Shown here: piece after piece, positions 34,387 to 46,640 of the stretch | How positions within the stretch are numbered: position 1 is the first letter of the stretch | Layout of the letters: each line of letters opens with the position of its first letter | NCBI RefSeq assembly: GCF_025698545.1 | Contig: NC_068569.1 | Location: forward strand, 12,586,001-12,650,000 | Source of the DNA: Gossypium raimondii | Taxonomy: Eukaryota; Streptophyta; Magnoliopsida; Malvales; Malvaceae | Length of the DNA stretch: 64,000 nucleotides | Reading direction: 5' to 3' | Position numbers and translations under genes: made by a program | Notes under the pieces: model-generated | What the model was told of the DNA's origin: nothing | The model's input: the letters and a program-made list of their open reading frames with translations, nothing else | Databases searched by the model: none

Positions 34387-36621
34387 TGTAACACCCCAAA
34401 AATTTGAGTGTTGTTTGTTGAATTTTATCTATAATTAAATTTTTGTATTTGTGGTTAAGTATCCTACTTGTGTGTTAGAGGGTAAGGGTTCAAACTTTAT
34501 TTTTGGAACTTTTGTTATTTTGTTTACTTGACTTCTATCATTGATCTTTTGACTTAAGTTAAATTTTGTGTCAAGAATGAGCTTGTTGGTTCAATATTTT
34601 TTAGTTGTATTTGAGTCTCTGCGTAAACGAAAAGGGAACGTAATTATTTTTCTTTTGCTCTACAAAGGAAGTTAGTTATTTTAAATTATTAAAGTTCTTT
34701 CCTCTTCCTTCTTTGATTCTTTTTCTTTCTTTCTACGTTCTTCTTTTCTTTTTCTTTTGTTTTTTTTTTCATTTTCCTTTCTTCACTATAATTTTGTCTT
34801 TTACTCGTCTTTGGGACTTGCTATGGGTTTAGTCAGGAAGTTGTGTTTTTCGTTGTTCAATTGCAAGATTTTTACTATAAGTGCTGCTGTTGATTCCTTC
34901 GTTTTTGCTAAAATTTGTCTATTCTCTTTTTGGTTGAATAATACTATCAGTTGTATCAAATTCTCTGTTAATTGTTTAATTGGGCTTATTTAGGCGAGAA
35001 TCTTGAGAGTAGCATTCCTCCAACATTGTAGTGCTGATTAAACGTTGTTCGTTCGTCGGTAAGAGCATAACCTTCATTTCAGAGCTTTCGCGTTGAAGTT
35101 TTCAACATAGTTCGATTTGACTGTAATCTAGATTTTTGACTCGATTAATCTCTTTGAATTGGACAATTGGTTGTCATTCCTAGGTTACAGGGTCATATCT
35201 AATGCTTCTACATCAAACCCATACCAGGTGTGTAACGAAAACCTGATTTTCTACAAAGTTTGAATGCCAGAAAACATGGGTCGACGCCACACGGTCGTGT
35301 GCCAGGCCGTATGGTAGGTTGTGTGTGTCACACGGCCGTGTGTCAAACCGTGTAACTCACTATTTGTGAATTAATGTCATACGGCAGGGACACAAACGTG
35401 TGTCTAGGCTATGTAACTCACTGTTTGTAAATTAGTGTCACACGGGCCATAGACATGGGCGTGTGTCCAAGATGTGTGAGTGATAATTTGAGATTGGAGT
35501 CACACGGGCGCGCGCTTGGCCGTGTATTAGACCGTCTAACTCACTATTTTGAGACACACAGCTGTGTGTTAGGTCGTGTGTGACATTAAGAGGGCCAATG
35601 GGTGTGTGCCAGGCCGTGTGGACTACACGGGCCAAACACCCAAGCTGTGTGAATCCACATGGGCGTGTGGGCCAAAATATTGAAATTTCCCTTAGGGTCG
35701 TAAGCGTCGTTCGAATCGAACGTAGGCCTTCCGTAAGGTCCGTATGATCTGAATTAGACCATATAACTTGATATCCAATATTTTGAGGCTGAATAATCAA
35801 TTATCTGTACGTATAATTAATGCGATAACTGTTAAATGATAATAATCTGTATTATCTAATTATGAATTGTATTTGGATAACTGTATGTACATTCTTGATA
35901 TTTGATATCTGTAATATGCATTTGTATTGGGTGGGAATGGTGTAAAGAAAGAAGTGCCGATAGTTTAATGATCTATCGAATTGAGTGGCTAAGTCACAAA
36001 TCTGTATCTGATTTTGGCGATTTATCATGTACTGATCTAACAGCTAGTCTGTAATCACTCCGAAATGTGTCACACCGACACTAATTGGTGTGTAGGGCTA
36101 GATGAGTACTTGATACCCTATCTGGTGTGTTGGGATGGTCAGAGATGGTGTGTAGTGGATAGGGGTAGGAAACTGCGTCTGATTCTGATCTGTTCTGCAT
36201 CTTATCTGACCTATTACAATAATACTAAGTATCATCTGTTTATGATTCTGTATCTAAATTTGGGAAATTACTTTTATATTTATATTGTTTTATTGCCTTT
36301 ACATCTGTTACACACATTGAGTTATAAACTCATTCTATTTGTTACTGAATTGCAGGTAACCCATAGACTTAGGAGGCTCGATGTGTCAGGAGCTCTGTCA
36401 TCTCTCTTTTCTAGATATTTTATTATTTGTTTAAAATTGAACTAATGTATGTTTTATTTCGGACTATAGTTTGTAAGCTCGGATTTCCGTGTTGGTTTAA
36501 TTGGTTAAATGGTTTCTGTATGACGAATTTTAAAATACTTAAAAGGTTAGTTTTCCCTTAAACGTTTTAATGTAGCCTTCAGACTTGGTCTTAACGTCTA
36601 GGCTGGGTATAGGGTTTTACA
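34387..36621 (+). mobile_element. Solo-LTR-like element with ACACGGCCGTGTG array
   Basis: The 2235-bp element begins TGTAACACCCC and ends GGGTTTTACA, flanked by ACAAT and ACAGT (four of five match). Parts: a T/C-rich tract at about 34690-34800, a palindrome array at 35276-35665, and a stem-loop TGAGTT-ATA-AACTCA at 36318-36332. No coding domain was seen. This LTR type resembles repeats I associate with cotton; Gypsy membership is inference. Confidence 0.75.
35276..35665 (+). repeat. Degenerate array of ACACGGCCGTGTG palindromes
   Basis: About a dozen occurrences of variants of CACACGG-(C/T)CGTGTG and GGCCGTGTG, spaced 25-50 bp, many joined by the phrases GTGTGCCAGGCC and TAACTCACT. The best copy reads CACACGGCCGTGTG near 35330. 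Each is self-complementary. The patch is markedly GC-richer than its surroundings. Confidence 0.85.
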
Positions 36622-36954
36622 ACAGTAGCTTCCAATCCAACTCCTTTTTGCCACAATATTTTCTAATGCGATTACACCTTTTGTCGTCTCACTTCGAAAG
36701 CAATGCTGACGTCTCAACGGTAAAAGCAAGGGCCCCAAAAAACTAGGGGAAAAGAGACAACAAAAAAATGGAAATAAATAGCAAATGGTAAAGACAAAGG
36801 TGGTCAATGGAAGAGAGAACAGGGGAATTCCATATCTTCCAAGTAAAACCAATAAATTAAAGTTTTATTTTGATATTTTTATACATTTTAATTTTACTAT
36901 GTATATTTTATTATATACATCAATTTTATATATATACTATTATTTAAATCCCTG

Positions 36955-37180
36955 GTTGAGTTGGTGTCACGAGTCAACCGGACACCAATTCGATTAGAAA
37001 AATTATGAAAATATCCTTTTGTAATTAAAATAAATTATATTATATGAGGGTACTTTAGTATTTTATTTTAACAAAAATCAATAAAAACACAAGTGTGGTG
37101 GGATTTGAACCAACACCGTTAAATTGGTAAAATATTAAAATTACCACTCAACCAAAATTTTAATTTATTATATTATATAC
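36955..37180 (-). repeat. tRNA-like dispersed repeat (SINE- or MITE-like), copy 1
   Basis: Read on the minus strand it contains TTGGTTGAGTGGTAA (like a pol III A box of Leu/Ser tRNA) and, about 35 bases on, GGTTCAAATCCC (like a B box), followed by an A/T-rich body and the inverted pair TTGGTGTC...GACACCAA. A second copy lies at 46435-46640. No full tRNA cloverleaf can be drawn. Confidence 0.55.
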
Positions 37181-38705
37181 ATTTTTTAATATGCACAATT
37201 TATTATCTCTACCATTTGTATATATTAATAATGAAGTTAACTGAGTTAGTGTCATAAGTCAATTGGACACTAACTCACAATTGATGATAACATCATGATA
37301 AACAATTGTAGTGCATTTAGTATTGTTAATATTGTAACACCCCTTACCCGTATTTGACGCCGGAATAGGGTACGAGGCATTACCAGAACACATACACTTG
37401 TAAATGTATTAAACCGAGACATGAAACTTCATCCAAATTAAAACTTTTCAAATTTTTATCTTTGAGTCCCTAAATAGGGCCTACGAGGCCCAATACATAC
37501 TCATTCAACCAAGTCATGCAAGCTTGTACATCCACAAAATACAACATCATAAACATATAACTTAACTAATATTAGCCAACCTCAATGGCCTTATACAAAA
37601 TGAACTATCAAATATTATAGGCCAACATTTTAGGCTAACTCATAATAACATCTACACACATAATCAAATCCCTATACATGCCATAGACTTAAAAATACTT
37701 GAAGATCGTTGATACAATACCAATCAATAACTTGTTAATGTGATAGAATCTCCAACGACCTCCAACTCGAGCTAGCATCTATGACACTATAGGAAAAAAG
37801 AAAGGAAGGGGGTAAGCATTAAAGCTTAGTAAATAGGTACGTAAATAATAAGTGATTTATTAACATGCTTTTGTTAATCTTCACAATATGTTCTCAAGAT
37901 AATACAATCATAATTGCACATAGTTCCACACTATTTATTCATGTTCATCTCAAGCTATCTACTCAAGTCACAATCACTCAATTATTTATATCTTGAGCTA
38001 TGAAACTCAAAATTAAGATCCGCTAATTTTACCTTAAACTAGACTTACATATATTCTTACCATAAAATTTTCAGAATTTTTGGTTTAGCCAATAAGTACA
38101 TTTTATTCTTTAAAGTCATCCCTATTCTGTTGTCTGTCAGTTTCGATCCTTCTTCACTAAAAATGAATTATCTCCTCATACAGGATTCGAATGATGTTCT
38201 CGTTTGTTTCTTTTAAAAATAGGATTTTAAACATATAAATTCTAACCCATAATTATTTTTGTACAATTTTTAATGATTTCCCAAGTCAAAACAGGGGATT
38301 TCGAAATCATTCTGACATTGTCTCACTAAAATTCAAATATCTCATAATATGAATTTCTTTTGCTTACACCGTTTCTTTAATATGAAAATAGACTCAATAA
38401 AATTTTATTTCATATCTTATTCAACTTCTAATTCGATTTCCACCATTTGTTTTGATTTTTCAAATTCACACAACCGCTGCTATCCAAAACTATTTTATTT
38501 CTAAATTTCACTCTTTCATGTTTTCTTTATAGTAACTTTCATTGTAATACTTACTCCGTATCAATCTTACCAAAGTTCGATCATATATCGAGTACATTGC
38601 TCATAAGTTTACACACATATACCTGCACTTATTCATCACATGTCATATTCGTTTACACTTAGTCATTTCCCGTTGAACATATCAGAATAATAACGGATAT
38701 CCGGT

Positions 38706-38835
38706 GGCCTGCACATAGTACCACTTTTGTAGTCAAAGCTACCTTCTTCACAAAGTGGCGCTCACATAGTACCACACTTGTGACCAAAGCTATCTCTTCT
38801 CAAAGTGGCCTTCACATAGTACCACACTTGAGTCA
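38706..38835 (-). repeat. Three ~50-bp tandem units in the outer element
   Basis: CACATAGTACCAC recurs at 38712, 38763 and 38813. Two units hold the inverted pair CCAC(T/A)..TTG...CAAAGTGG and so can fold. The third is partial. Confidence 0.88.
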
Positions 38836-39346
38836 CTAGTGACATGTCACTTGTATCCTATTCTATTCCTAATGTTCAACCGAAAAATTTCTCACTTTTC
38901 AATACTTGTCTATTTCATTCAATATACAACCACATTTCATAAAACATAATAAAATATGATAACGTAACGATGCATTATTTACATGCAAACTTACCTCGGT
39001 AGCACAATCGATGAAAAGGACTTATTTGTCATATTCTTTGTTTTTCCCCCGTTCTAAATTCGAATCTCGTTTTTCCTTGATTATTGAGCTTGGAAGCTTG
39101 AAAACCCTAACCATGGCTTCCCCCTTGCTACATTCAGCCAAGCAGGAAGATGGACAAGGGTTTTTAGCTTTTATTTTGTCTTTTAATCCATTTAATTACC
39201 AATGTACCAAAATGCCCTTTTTACTCTTCTTTAAAATTTTACCCTTTCATGTCCATTTTTGTCCATTATGACATAAAATGGTCTAATTACTATATAAGGA
39301 CCTCTAATTTAAAAACTCATTCCAATCAAGTACCTTTATGAACTAG

Positions 39347-41717
39347 TGTAACACCTCTAACCCGTATCCGTTGTCGGATTGGGATTACGATGCATTATCA
39401 AATAAGATACAACTTTCAAATAATTCCGAATGCATATATGTCATATTTGCATAAATAAAACTAATGGCTAATTAAAATTTAACATACATTATTAATCATA
39501 AAAAAACATACATTTCACTTGCATATAATCATAGTTATATTTAAACAAACATGTCACAAAGCCATACAAAGAAAATGTACATTAAAAATATTAAGCAAGA
39601 ATTATGTATTATCTCATCAATTCAATAAAAATCCCTGAGTAATTAAAATCCTTATGCACAGTTATTCACATCAATTTATACCCATACCTTGCCGGTTACC
39701 ATGTACTCAATTCGACTAACCTATTTAAGTATATAAAGTTAGGTCTAAAACATGCATCTTCCAATTAATTAACATTACCTAAATTTATCAAGTACATTAC
39801 TTACTAACCTTAAGCTCATTTAAAAGACAAATATACATCATTATATAAGACCAAAACATGCTTATTTACCTATTTCAAGCTTGCGCATGAACTCCTAATG
39901 AGCCATTTCCAAATAACCATATTTCAATATCATTACCAAGCTAAGTAATACATGTTCAGTCATTATAACACATTACCCATAACATATTTATACTTTATTG
40001 ACATTCATCAATTCACATGCTTATCAATATAAATATGAGCACCAAAATCGAATCATATAATCACTTATATTTTCAAATCAAACATATTTTAAATGCACCA
40101 CATGAATATACACTATTTCTAAATACCTAATTATTACATAGCATAATAATTAAAATTCAACTAACATCCATATTAATCTTATTGCCGAAACTCATAATTA
40201 AATATCACCTTAATATTCAACTCATGTCTCAAGATTTTAATACCTAGCTTAAACCAAAAATGTCATATACGTGTAACTTCATTCGATTGCAAGCTCAATT
40301 CATGCTCCAATATAATCAAATTCAAACATAAAAATTAGACACATCAAACATCCATTCAAAATCACATAAACTCAACTTAAACAAAATGATCATGGACAAC
40401 TCATTTTTAAACCAAACTGAACCTGTATAACCAAGATACACCCAAATATATTATCAATACAACCCGAATCAAATTAACTATAACCAAGATACACCCAAAT
40501 ATATTATTAATACAACCCGAATCAAATTAACTTACACTTCCAAAATTATAATTATTCAACTCAATTAATTACCAAATCCATACATTCCACACATATTATA
40601 TATATATATCAACTCATTCACCACATTATCAACAAAACATAGCTATCGTATACTACATATAAATAAGCCACAACCGAAATTATAAAATCAATCACTTGAT
40701 CAAGAACCCATAAAACAAAAACCGAAACAAATACTAATGATCAAGGACAAGCCATTTTTCGCATGGCTATATATATATACAAGTCCCAAAATCAATTATT
40801 TCATCTAGACTATATATGCCATAAGCTCAAAATTCAACTTAGTAAAATACCGAAGAAAACAGTTGATAGTGTGATAGGCTTGCTGGCGATCCTCGAGCAC
40901 GTAACAACCTCTAGAAAGAAAAATCTATAAAACAAAGACAAGTAAAAACACAAAGTAAGCTAACTTAGCTTAGTAAGTCATTAGCAAAACACATATATAT
41001 GTTTAAATCATTTAATTCCTTAGGTAAATTTTTATTAAAACCGAATATGCATTATACAATATCACCAAAAAGTTCATTAATCTCAAGACATTTTAGTCAT
41101 AACTAATTAACATTATATACTTCCAAACTTATACTTATCATTAGCATAAGGTCGAAGATACTTACCTTATACATATGCACGCATAAGTATCTTTTTGTTA
41201 TAAATAATCGACCAATGTTCATACCTAATCATCAAATAGATATGACATATCACATACCTAATTATTATAACTTCGCAATCCCATTTGATATCACATTGAC
41301 ATAGATCTTACTAAGCACATATCTTGAAATGATACACCGGCACGAAGCCTGCTAGGCACAAGCTCGATTCAATTACCGCATGAAGCCTGCTAGACATAAA
41401 GTTTAAAATATTTCACCGGCATTAAGCTTGCTAGGCACAGAGCTTGAATATCTCAAATACGAAGTTGATATTTCACATAATTCTTTATAAGAAATTTCTA
41501 AATGTTCTTTAAGATTTGTATAAAGCTTCTCAAATATTGTATCTCAGCAAAAATCAAATTCATACACAAATATTCATAGCAAACGTACATTCGACTAACA
41601 GATATATAATTCATATAATTACATTCAACTTATGAAACTCAACACATATATTCGGCTAAATATATATGATTTATACAATTTGTTTCAATTTATAGAACTC
41701 AAAACATACATTGACTA

Positions 41718-41764
<47 letters not shown>

Positions 41765-42945
41765 TCATACATTTTATTTTAACTTATAGAATTTCACATA
41801 TATACATAATCGGCTAACATTTATATACAACTCATACCATTATATTTTTGCTTATAGAACATATATATATACTCATTTAATGATGTGTATTTGCTAATAG
41901 ACTTACCTCGGATGGTGAAAATCGGAATAGAGCGGTTAATCGATGATTTTGGTTTTTCTTTGATCCAGCTTCGATTTATTTTATTCTTGATCTAAATATA
42001 TTCAAAATAAATTAGTTTAAATATTATTTCATTCAATTTGGTCCAAAAACACATAAATGGAAAAATTACCATTTTGCCCCTGGTATTTTACACTTTTGCA
42101 ATTTAGTCCCTAATTCATAAAACACAAAATATACAAAATTTACACACACTATGCTAGGGCTGATTGTTCCTTGTATTTATACAAGTCCACACATTTCATT
42201 TATTTCATATTTTAACCCCTCAAAATATTATTTTTGCAATTTAACCCTATTTACTCAATTTCATCAAAAATTCCAATACAAAACATATTAATCTAAAACA
42301 TATATTTCATTATTCATCATCAAACATCACATAACACAAATTTTCATTAATGGCACAAATCAAAATATTCATTAAAATCAAAAATTCAAACATGGGTTGG
42401 ATAGTATTCGAAGCAACGATCTCAAAAACGTAAAAATTATCAAAAACCGAAGCAATTTCATACTTTAATCAAGCTAGTAAAGTGCCGAACCCTAATAAGC
42501 CTTAATGGTTTCTTCTTTGTTGATTTCGGCTAAGGAAGATGATGAAATGACCATTTTTTTTATGTTTTAATTTAACATATATTATTTATTTGTTGTTTTA
42601 CTTCTTTAACATTTATTAATTAATTTAATAAACATATAATATAAGGGTAATGTTGGCTATTGCCACCCACTATCTTAGTTTTGGTCTTATTGCACCTTTA
42701 AATCTCTCATTTTAAAAGACAACAACAATTAGGTGCTTTTAGATCTGACCCCTAAATTTTTATTTTACGCAATTAAGTCATTTTATTTAATCGGTCATTC
42801 AAACGATAAAATTTAAACACAAAAATTTCACACAATCAAATTCACACATAATAAACACATAAAATAATATTAAAATATTTTTTTGACTCGAATTTATGGT
42901 CCCGAAACCACTATGTCCGATTAGGGTCGAAATCGGGCTATTACA
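39347..42945 (-). mobile_element. Inner solo-LTR-like element nested in the outer one
   Basis: The 3599-bp element starts TGTAACACCTCTAACCCG and ends CGGGCTATTACA, with a perfect ACTAG duplication on each side. Parts in minus orientation: a tandem array at 41309-41450, then a stem-loop TAAGCTA-ACT-TAGCTTA at 40956-40972. A TA microsatellite lies at 41723-41760. No coding domain was seen. It must be younger than the outer element. Confidence 0.9.
41309..41450 (-). repeat. ~40-bp tandem units in the inner element
   Basis: The phrase (G/T)AAGC(C/T)TGCTAG recurs at about 41344, 41382 and 41423, with a weaker copy near 41310. CACCGG precedes two of them. GCC-TGCTA-GGC and AAGCT...AGCTT pairs let units fold. 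Confidence 0.75.
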
Positions 42946-45900
42946 ACTAGAACACACATTTTTATCTATTTCAATTTAGTCCTAAATATTAATTCGAATA
43001 CCCAAACAATAAAATTTCGTAACAAAAATTCCACACAGTCGTTCAATCACACAATAAACATTAAAACTTAATCGGAATAAATTTTTCTTACTACGAATTT
43101 GTGGTTTCAAAATTGTTGTTCCGATTAGGCCCTAAATCGGGCTGCTACAAATATGATGTATTTATGAGTTTAAATTTCGTTTTACTTACAATTTAATCTA
43201 ATTTTTTATTTTAATATCGTATGTATTTAATGTATTATTATGATTAATAAGTTTCAAACCATACGTTTCATTATTTATTAGATGTTACTTTTAAACATAC
43301 ATCGTGTTCTAAATCTATGGTGTTCACATGTATATGCATGTGATAGGATTTCTATATTAATAATGTTGTTAATTGAGTTGGTGTCACAAGTTAACTTGAA
43401 CTAACTCACGATTGATGACAACATTATGATAAGCAATTATAGTGTATTTAGTATTGGTAATTTGATATATTTATGTGTTTAAATTTTATTTTACTCATAA
43501 TTTAATCTAACTTTTTAATTTTAATATCGTACATATTTCTTGTGTTATTATAATTAATAAGATTCAAACAACACATTTTATTATTTATTGGATGTTATTT
43601 TAAATACACATCTATATTCTAAGTTTATGATTTCTACTTATATATACATGTGTGATAAGATTTTTAACATTTTTGAATCAAGTTAAATAAGGGATATCAA
43701 ACCCAATATTAAAGCAACAAATGACATATATTATTATTAACACATAAGTCTCTAAACGTATATATATCCGTTAGCAAGAGGAGACCGAAATATACTGCTG
43801 GGAAGCTGGAAGGAAGAAGGGACGGAGATCATCTTGGGTAATGCGTGGGTTCAGATAGGCTGGTCGATGAAGATATGGACGGGGTATAACATACTTTTAA
43901 AGAACGTGCTGGTGGCGGCGGCATTGCTGAATCATATAATAGGAATGCATGGCGGGCTGTCTCAAGAAGCGATACGATGTCGTATTGCCTTTTCTTTTTT
44001 ATTTTGGTCATCTCCAGCTTAAAACGGTCCCTAATGTCCACCTTAAAATTTAAGTTTACAAATACTATACCTAACTTTTGAAATGTATGAATTATATTTA
44101 GTTGACATTGGAAAACTTTTAAAAGTAGTCTCATTCAGCACGTGCATAAATCCCTCTATATTCTTACACTAATAAAGTAATACTTTTTTCTTCCTTGATG
44201 GTGGGTATTAGAAATTTAATTCTCAAACAAAAAGAACCAAATTAAGACGTAAATCATGGAGATGGAGGAGGTGTCGTTTGGGTGCTCTGATAGCTACTTC
44301 AAGTCATGATAATTAAGACACCGACAAAAGGTATAATCACACCTATTTCTGCCTCTGCAACATGGTCGTTAAGCTACCCCCTTCTTAATGGCCCTGCATA
44401 AACACGACAGGTCTGATCCAAAACCCTTTTTTGGGAACCATTTGCTTCGTCAATCTTTATTTTATTTTAGCTCAGCAGCTTCGTCAAACCTGTTAACCAG
44501 TATTATAATAAATCTTGAGCTGTTTATAATTTTATATTCAGATAGGAAAGCCTTCATGATCCAATTTATTTTTAAGCTTATCAATGACTATATTTTCATA
44601 TGAAAAGATAAAACAGAAGAAAAGCAAAGTTGCTATATGTACAGTAGTTGTTTTTCAGCAAACTTTAACCATCAAGTATCAACAGCCATGAGTTTTGCAG
44701 TACTAGACTTTTTTAAGAGGTAAAGGGAGCCGTGGGGTTAAGATTTTTGTCTTTAATTACTTTTTGCATCGATCCTAGTTCCTTTTATCGACCACAATGG
44801 ATGTAAATTGTGTGCAGAAATATATATATAAATTGTCTGCAGTTTATTCTGTTCAATTGCATGATGTAAGAAACTTGAATAAAAAGCAGACAGCTGCTTT
44901 GTCATTATACTTTTTTTTCTCAGAGTATCTATTAAAGAACGAATTCTTCAAAGAAGATTACACATCATAAGGCACCAAAATCAGACCAAATGTTATGTAC
45001 CACAAATTAAGACTAAACGTATAACAGCAAACCAAGTCCACCAAGCCATAATCAAAAGCTGCAACCAAATCCTGTAAGAGAAGATAAGCTCATCTTGTTC
45101 AAGATGTTCCATGCCATAAAATTTAGTGGATCCACATCCACCTCTCCTAATTAGAATTCAAGTCACAAGCACTGATGCTAATTCCTTATAACCAAATACG
45201 AAACCAAAGCCACTCAAGCCAAAGGCCTTCTTCAACCATCCAACTTCCATGTTTAACTTCTTTTTAAAGTTTTGTTTTTCATAATAACTATATTTTGTAT
45301 AATATGCACTAGATGAAAATTTTGAAAATCTAGAAGAATTCCAGACTGGGATTTGAATTCCAAGTGCCTGCAATTAAAAACTACAAATTACAAACAAGCC
45401 TCCTGCACCATTCTTATCTTTGCATTAATTATTCTGATTAACTTAAGTCATATAATTATTTTCAAATTTGGCATTTCATGGTTACATCATTTCAAACGCA
45501 TCACGTCAACTAGAAGTTGCTTGATTTATGTTTTCACGTATAATTAAATGATCAATTCTTCACCAATATTCACGCATTTACATTATTAACCTATTTATGC
45601 CATCAATATTGCTTGAGGAAGGAGATCTCCTTCAAGAGTTAGATGACCAATGCAGTTTTAGGGTTAATATTAAGTACCAAGAAGGAAACTCGTGACCCAC
45701 TTCAACAGTTTGATGACTTCCCATACCCTCAAAGAAGAACCTTAAATTTCCAAGCAAAGTATGTTGTTTTGCTTTTGTTATTTTTAATTTAATAAATAAT
45801 AAATTTATGGAATTATCTTTCATTTTTTAATGGAGAAATTAGTTGTTCAGACTTCGCCTTCTAACTTATTTGTTGTCTTTTGGCTCTACTTAACAATACA

Positions 45901-46434
45901 TTTCCAAGATATTTATTTATTTATTTATGAAAACAAAAGTCCATTTAAAGATAATGGGCTAGGTGGAAACTAAAAATTTTACAATAATAGATTCTTTAAT
46001 ATATTTTAAAATTTTCAAAAATAAATAAATCTAACTCTTATTACTATTTTAAATACTAATTGTGTGTGCCACAATAATATATAGTTAAGGAACATTTTAT
46101 TTGATTTTGTGGTGATTTATTTATTCAATTTGAGAAATAAAGGTGTATACAATAATTAGTGATGGAAGTAAATTAGAGGGCTCCGGTGATGGTTACATAT
46201 GCAAAGAAGAGGAAATGTGTCTACAAACACAAAAGGGTTAGTGGTTTAGTTTTTAGGTTTCTTTAATTTTCTTAGGAATTAAGGCTTTTTCATTTTGTCT
46301 TTAATTTTTTAGGAAAGCCTGAGGCACTGTCTCAGTTACCAGTGAGTTTGTGATAGTTGTTAGGACAGCTGTTGCTAGCCGTTTATTTTGCGTGTATCAA
46401 GTTTCCTCTTTTAATTAAACTGTGCATATTAAAA

Positions 46435-46640
46435 TAAAAATACATGAAAAATATACAAATAAAAATTTGGTTGAGTGGTAAATTTAAATTTTTACTAATT
46501 TAATTGGTGTGGTTTCAAACCCTATAATATGTATATTTTTGTTGGTTTTGTTAAAAAAAATCCTCCAATAGTATAAATTATTTTAATTACAAAAATATAT
46601 ATCCACTGAATTGATGTTCGATTGATTCATGACATTATCT
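46435..46640 (+). repeat. tRNA-like dispersed repeat, copy 2
   Basis: It carries TTGGTTGAGTGGTAAAT and GGTTTCAAACCC about 40 bases apart, then TATTTTAATTACAAAA-type body sequence and a tail related to GATTCATGACA. It is the same order as copy 1 (36955-37180, opposite strand). Confidence 0.55.

Larger units (their letters stand above)
37333..43149 (-). mobile_element. Outer solo-LTR-like element, interrupted by a younger one
   Basis: It begins TGTAACACCCCTTACCCG and ends CGGGCTGCTACA, flanked on both sides by AATAT (perfect). Without the nested element (39347-42945 plus its duplicated 5 bp) it is 2213 bp. Parts in minus orientation: a three-unit array at 38706-38835, then a stem-loop TAAGC-ATTAAA-GCTTA at 37813-37828. 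No coding domain was seen. Its end sequence resembles that of the inner element, so both belong to related families. Confidence 0.88.
37222..43660 (+). repeat. Two-unit ~310-bp tandem duplication, unit 1 split by nested elements
   Basis: Unit 1 is 37222-37332 continued at 43150-43353. Unit 2 is 43354-43660. Matching landmarks: TATATTAATAATG, GAGTT(A/G)GTGTCA, AACTCACAATTGATGA/AACTCACGATTGATGA, TTTAGTATTG, and beyond the insertion ATGTGTTTAAATTTTATTTT-like, TAATATCGTA and GGATGTTA/AGATGTTA phrases. The units differ at many positions, so the duplication is old and predates the insertions. Confidence 0.75.

Noticed and set aside
36955-37180. A true tRNA gene
   Set aside because: A/B-box-like words are present but the acceptor and anticodon stems cannot be formed.
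43829-44134. Frames at the GC-richer patch as a gene
   Set aside because: No domain, no splice partner and both strands open; left as unassigned intergenic.
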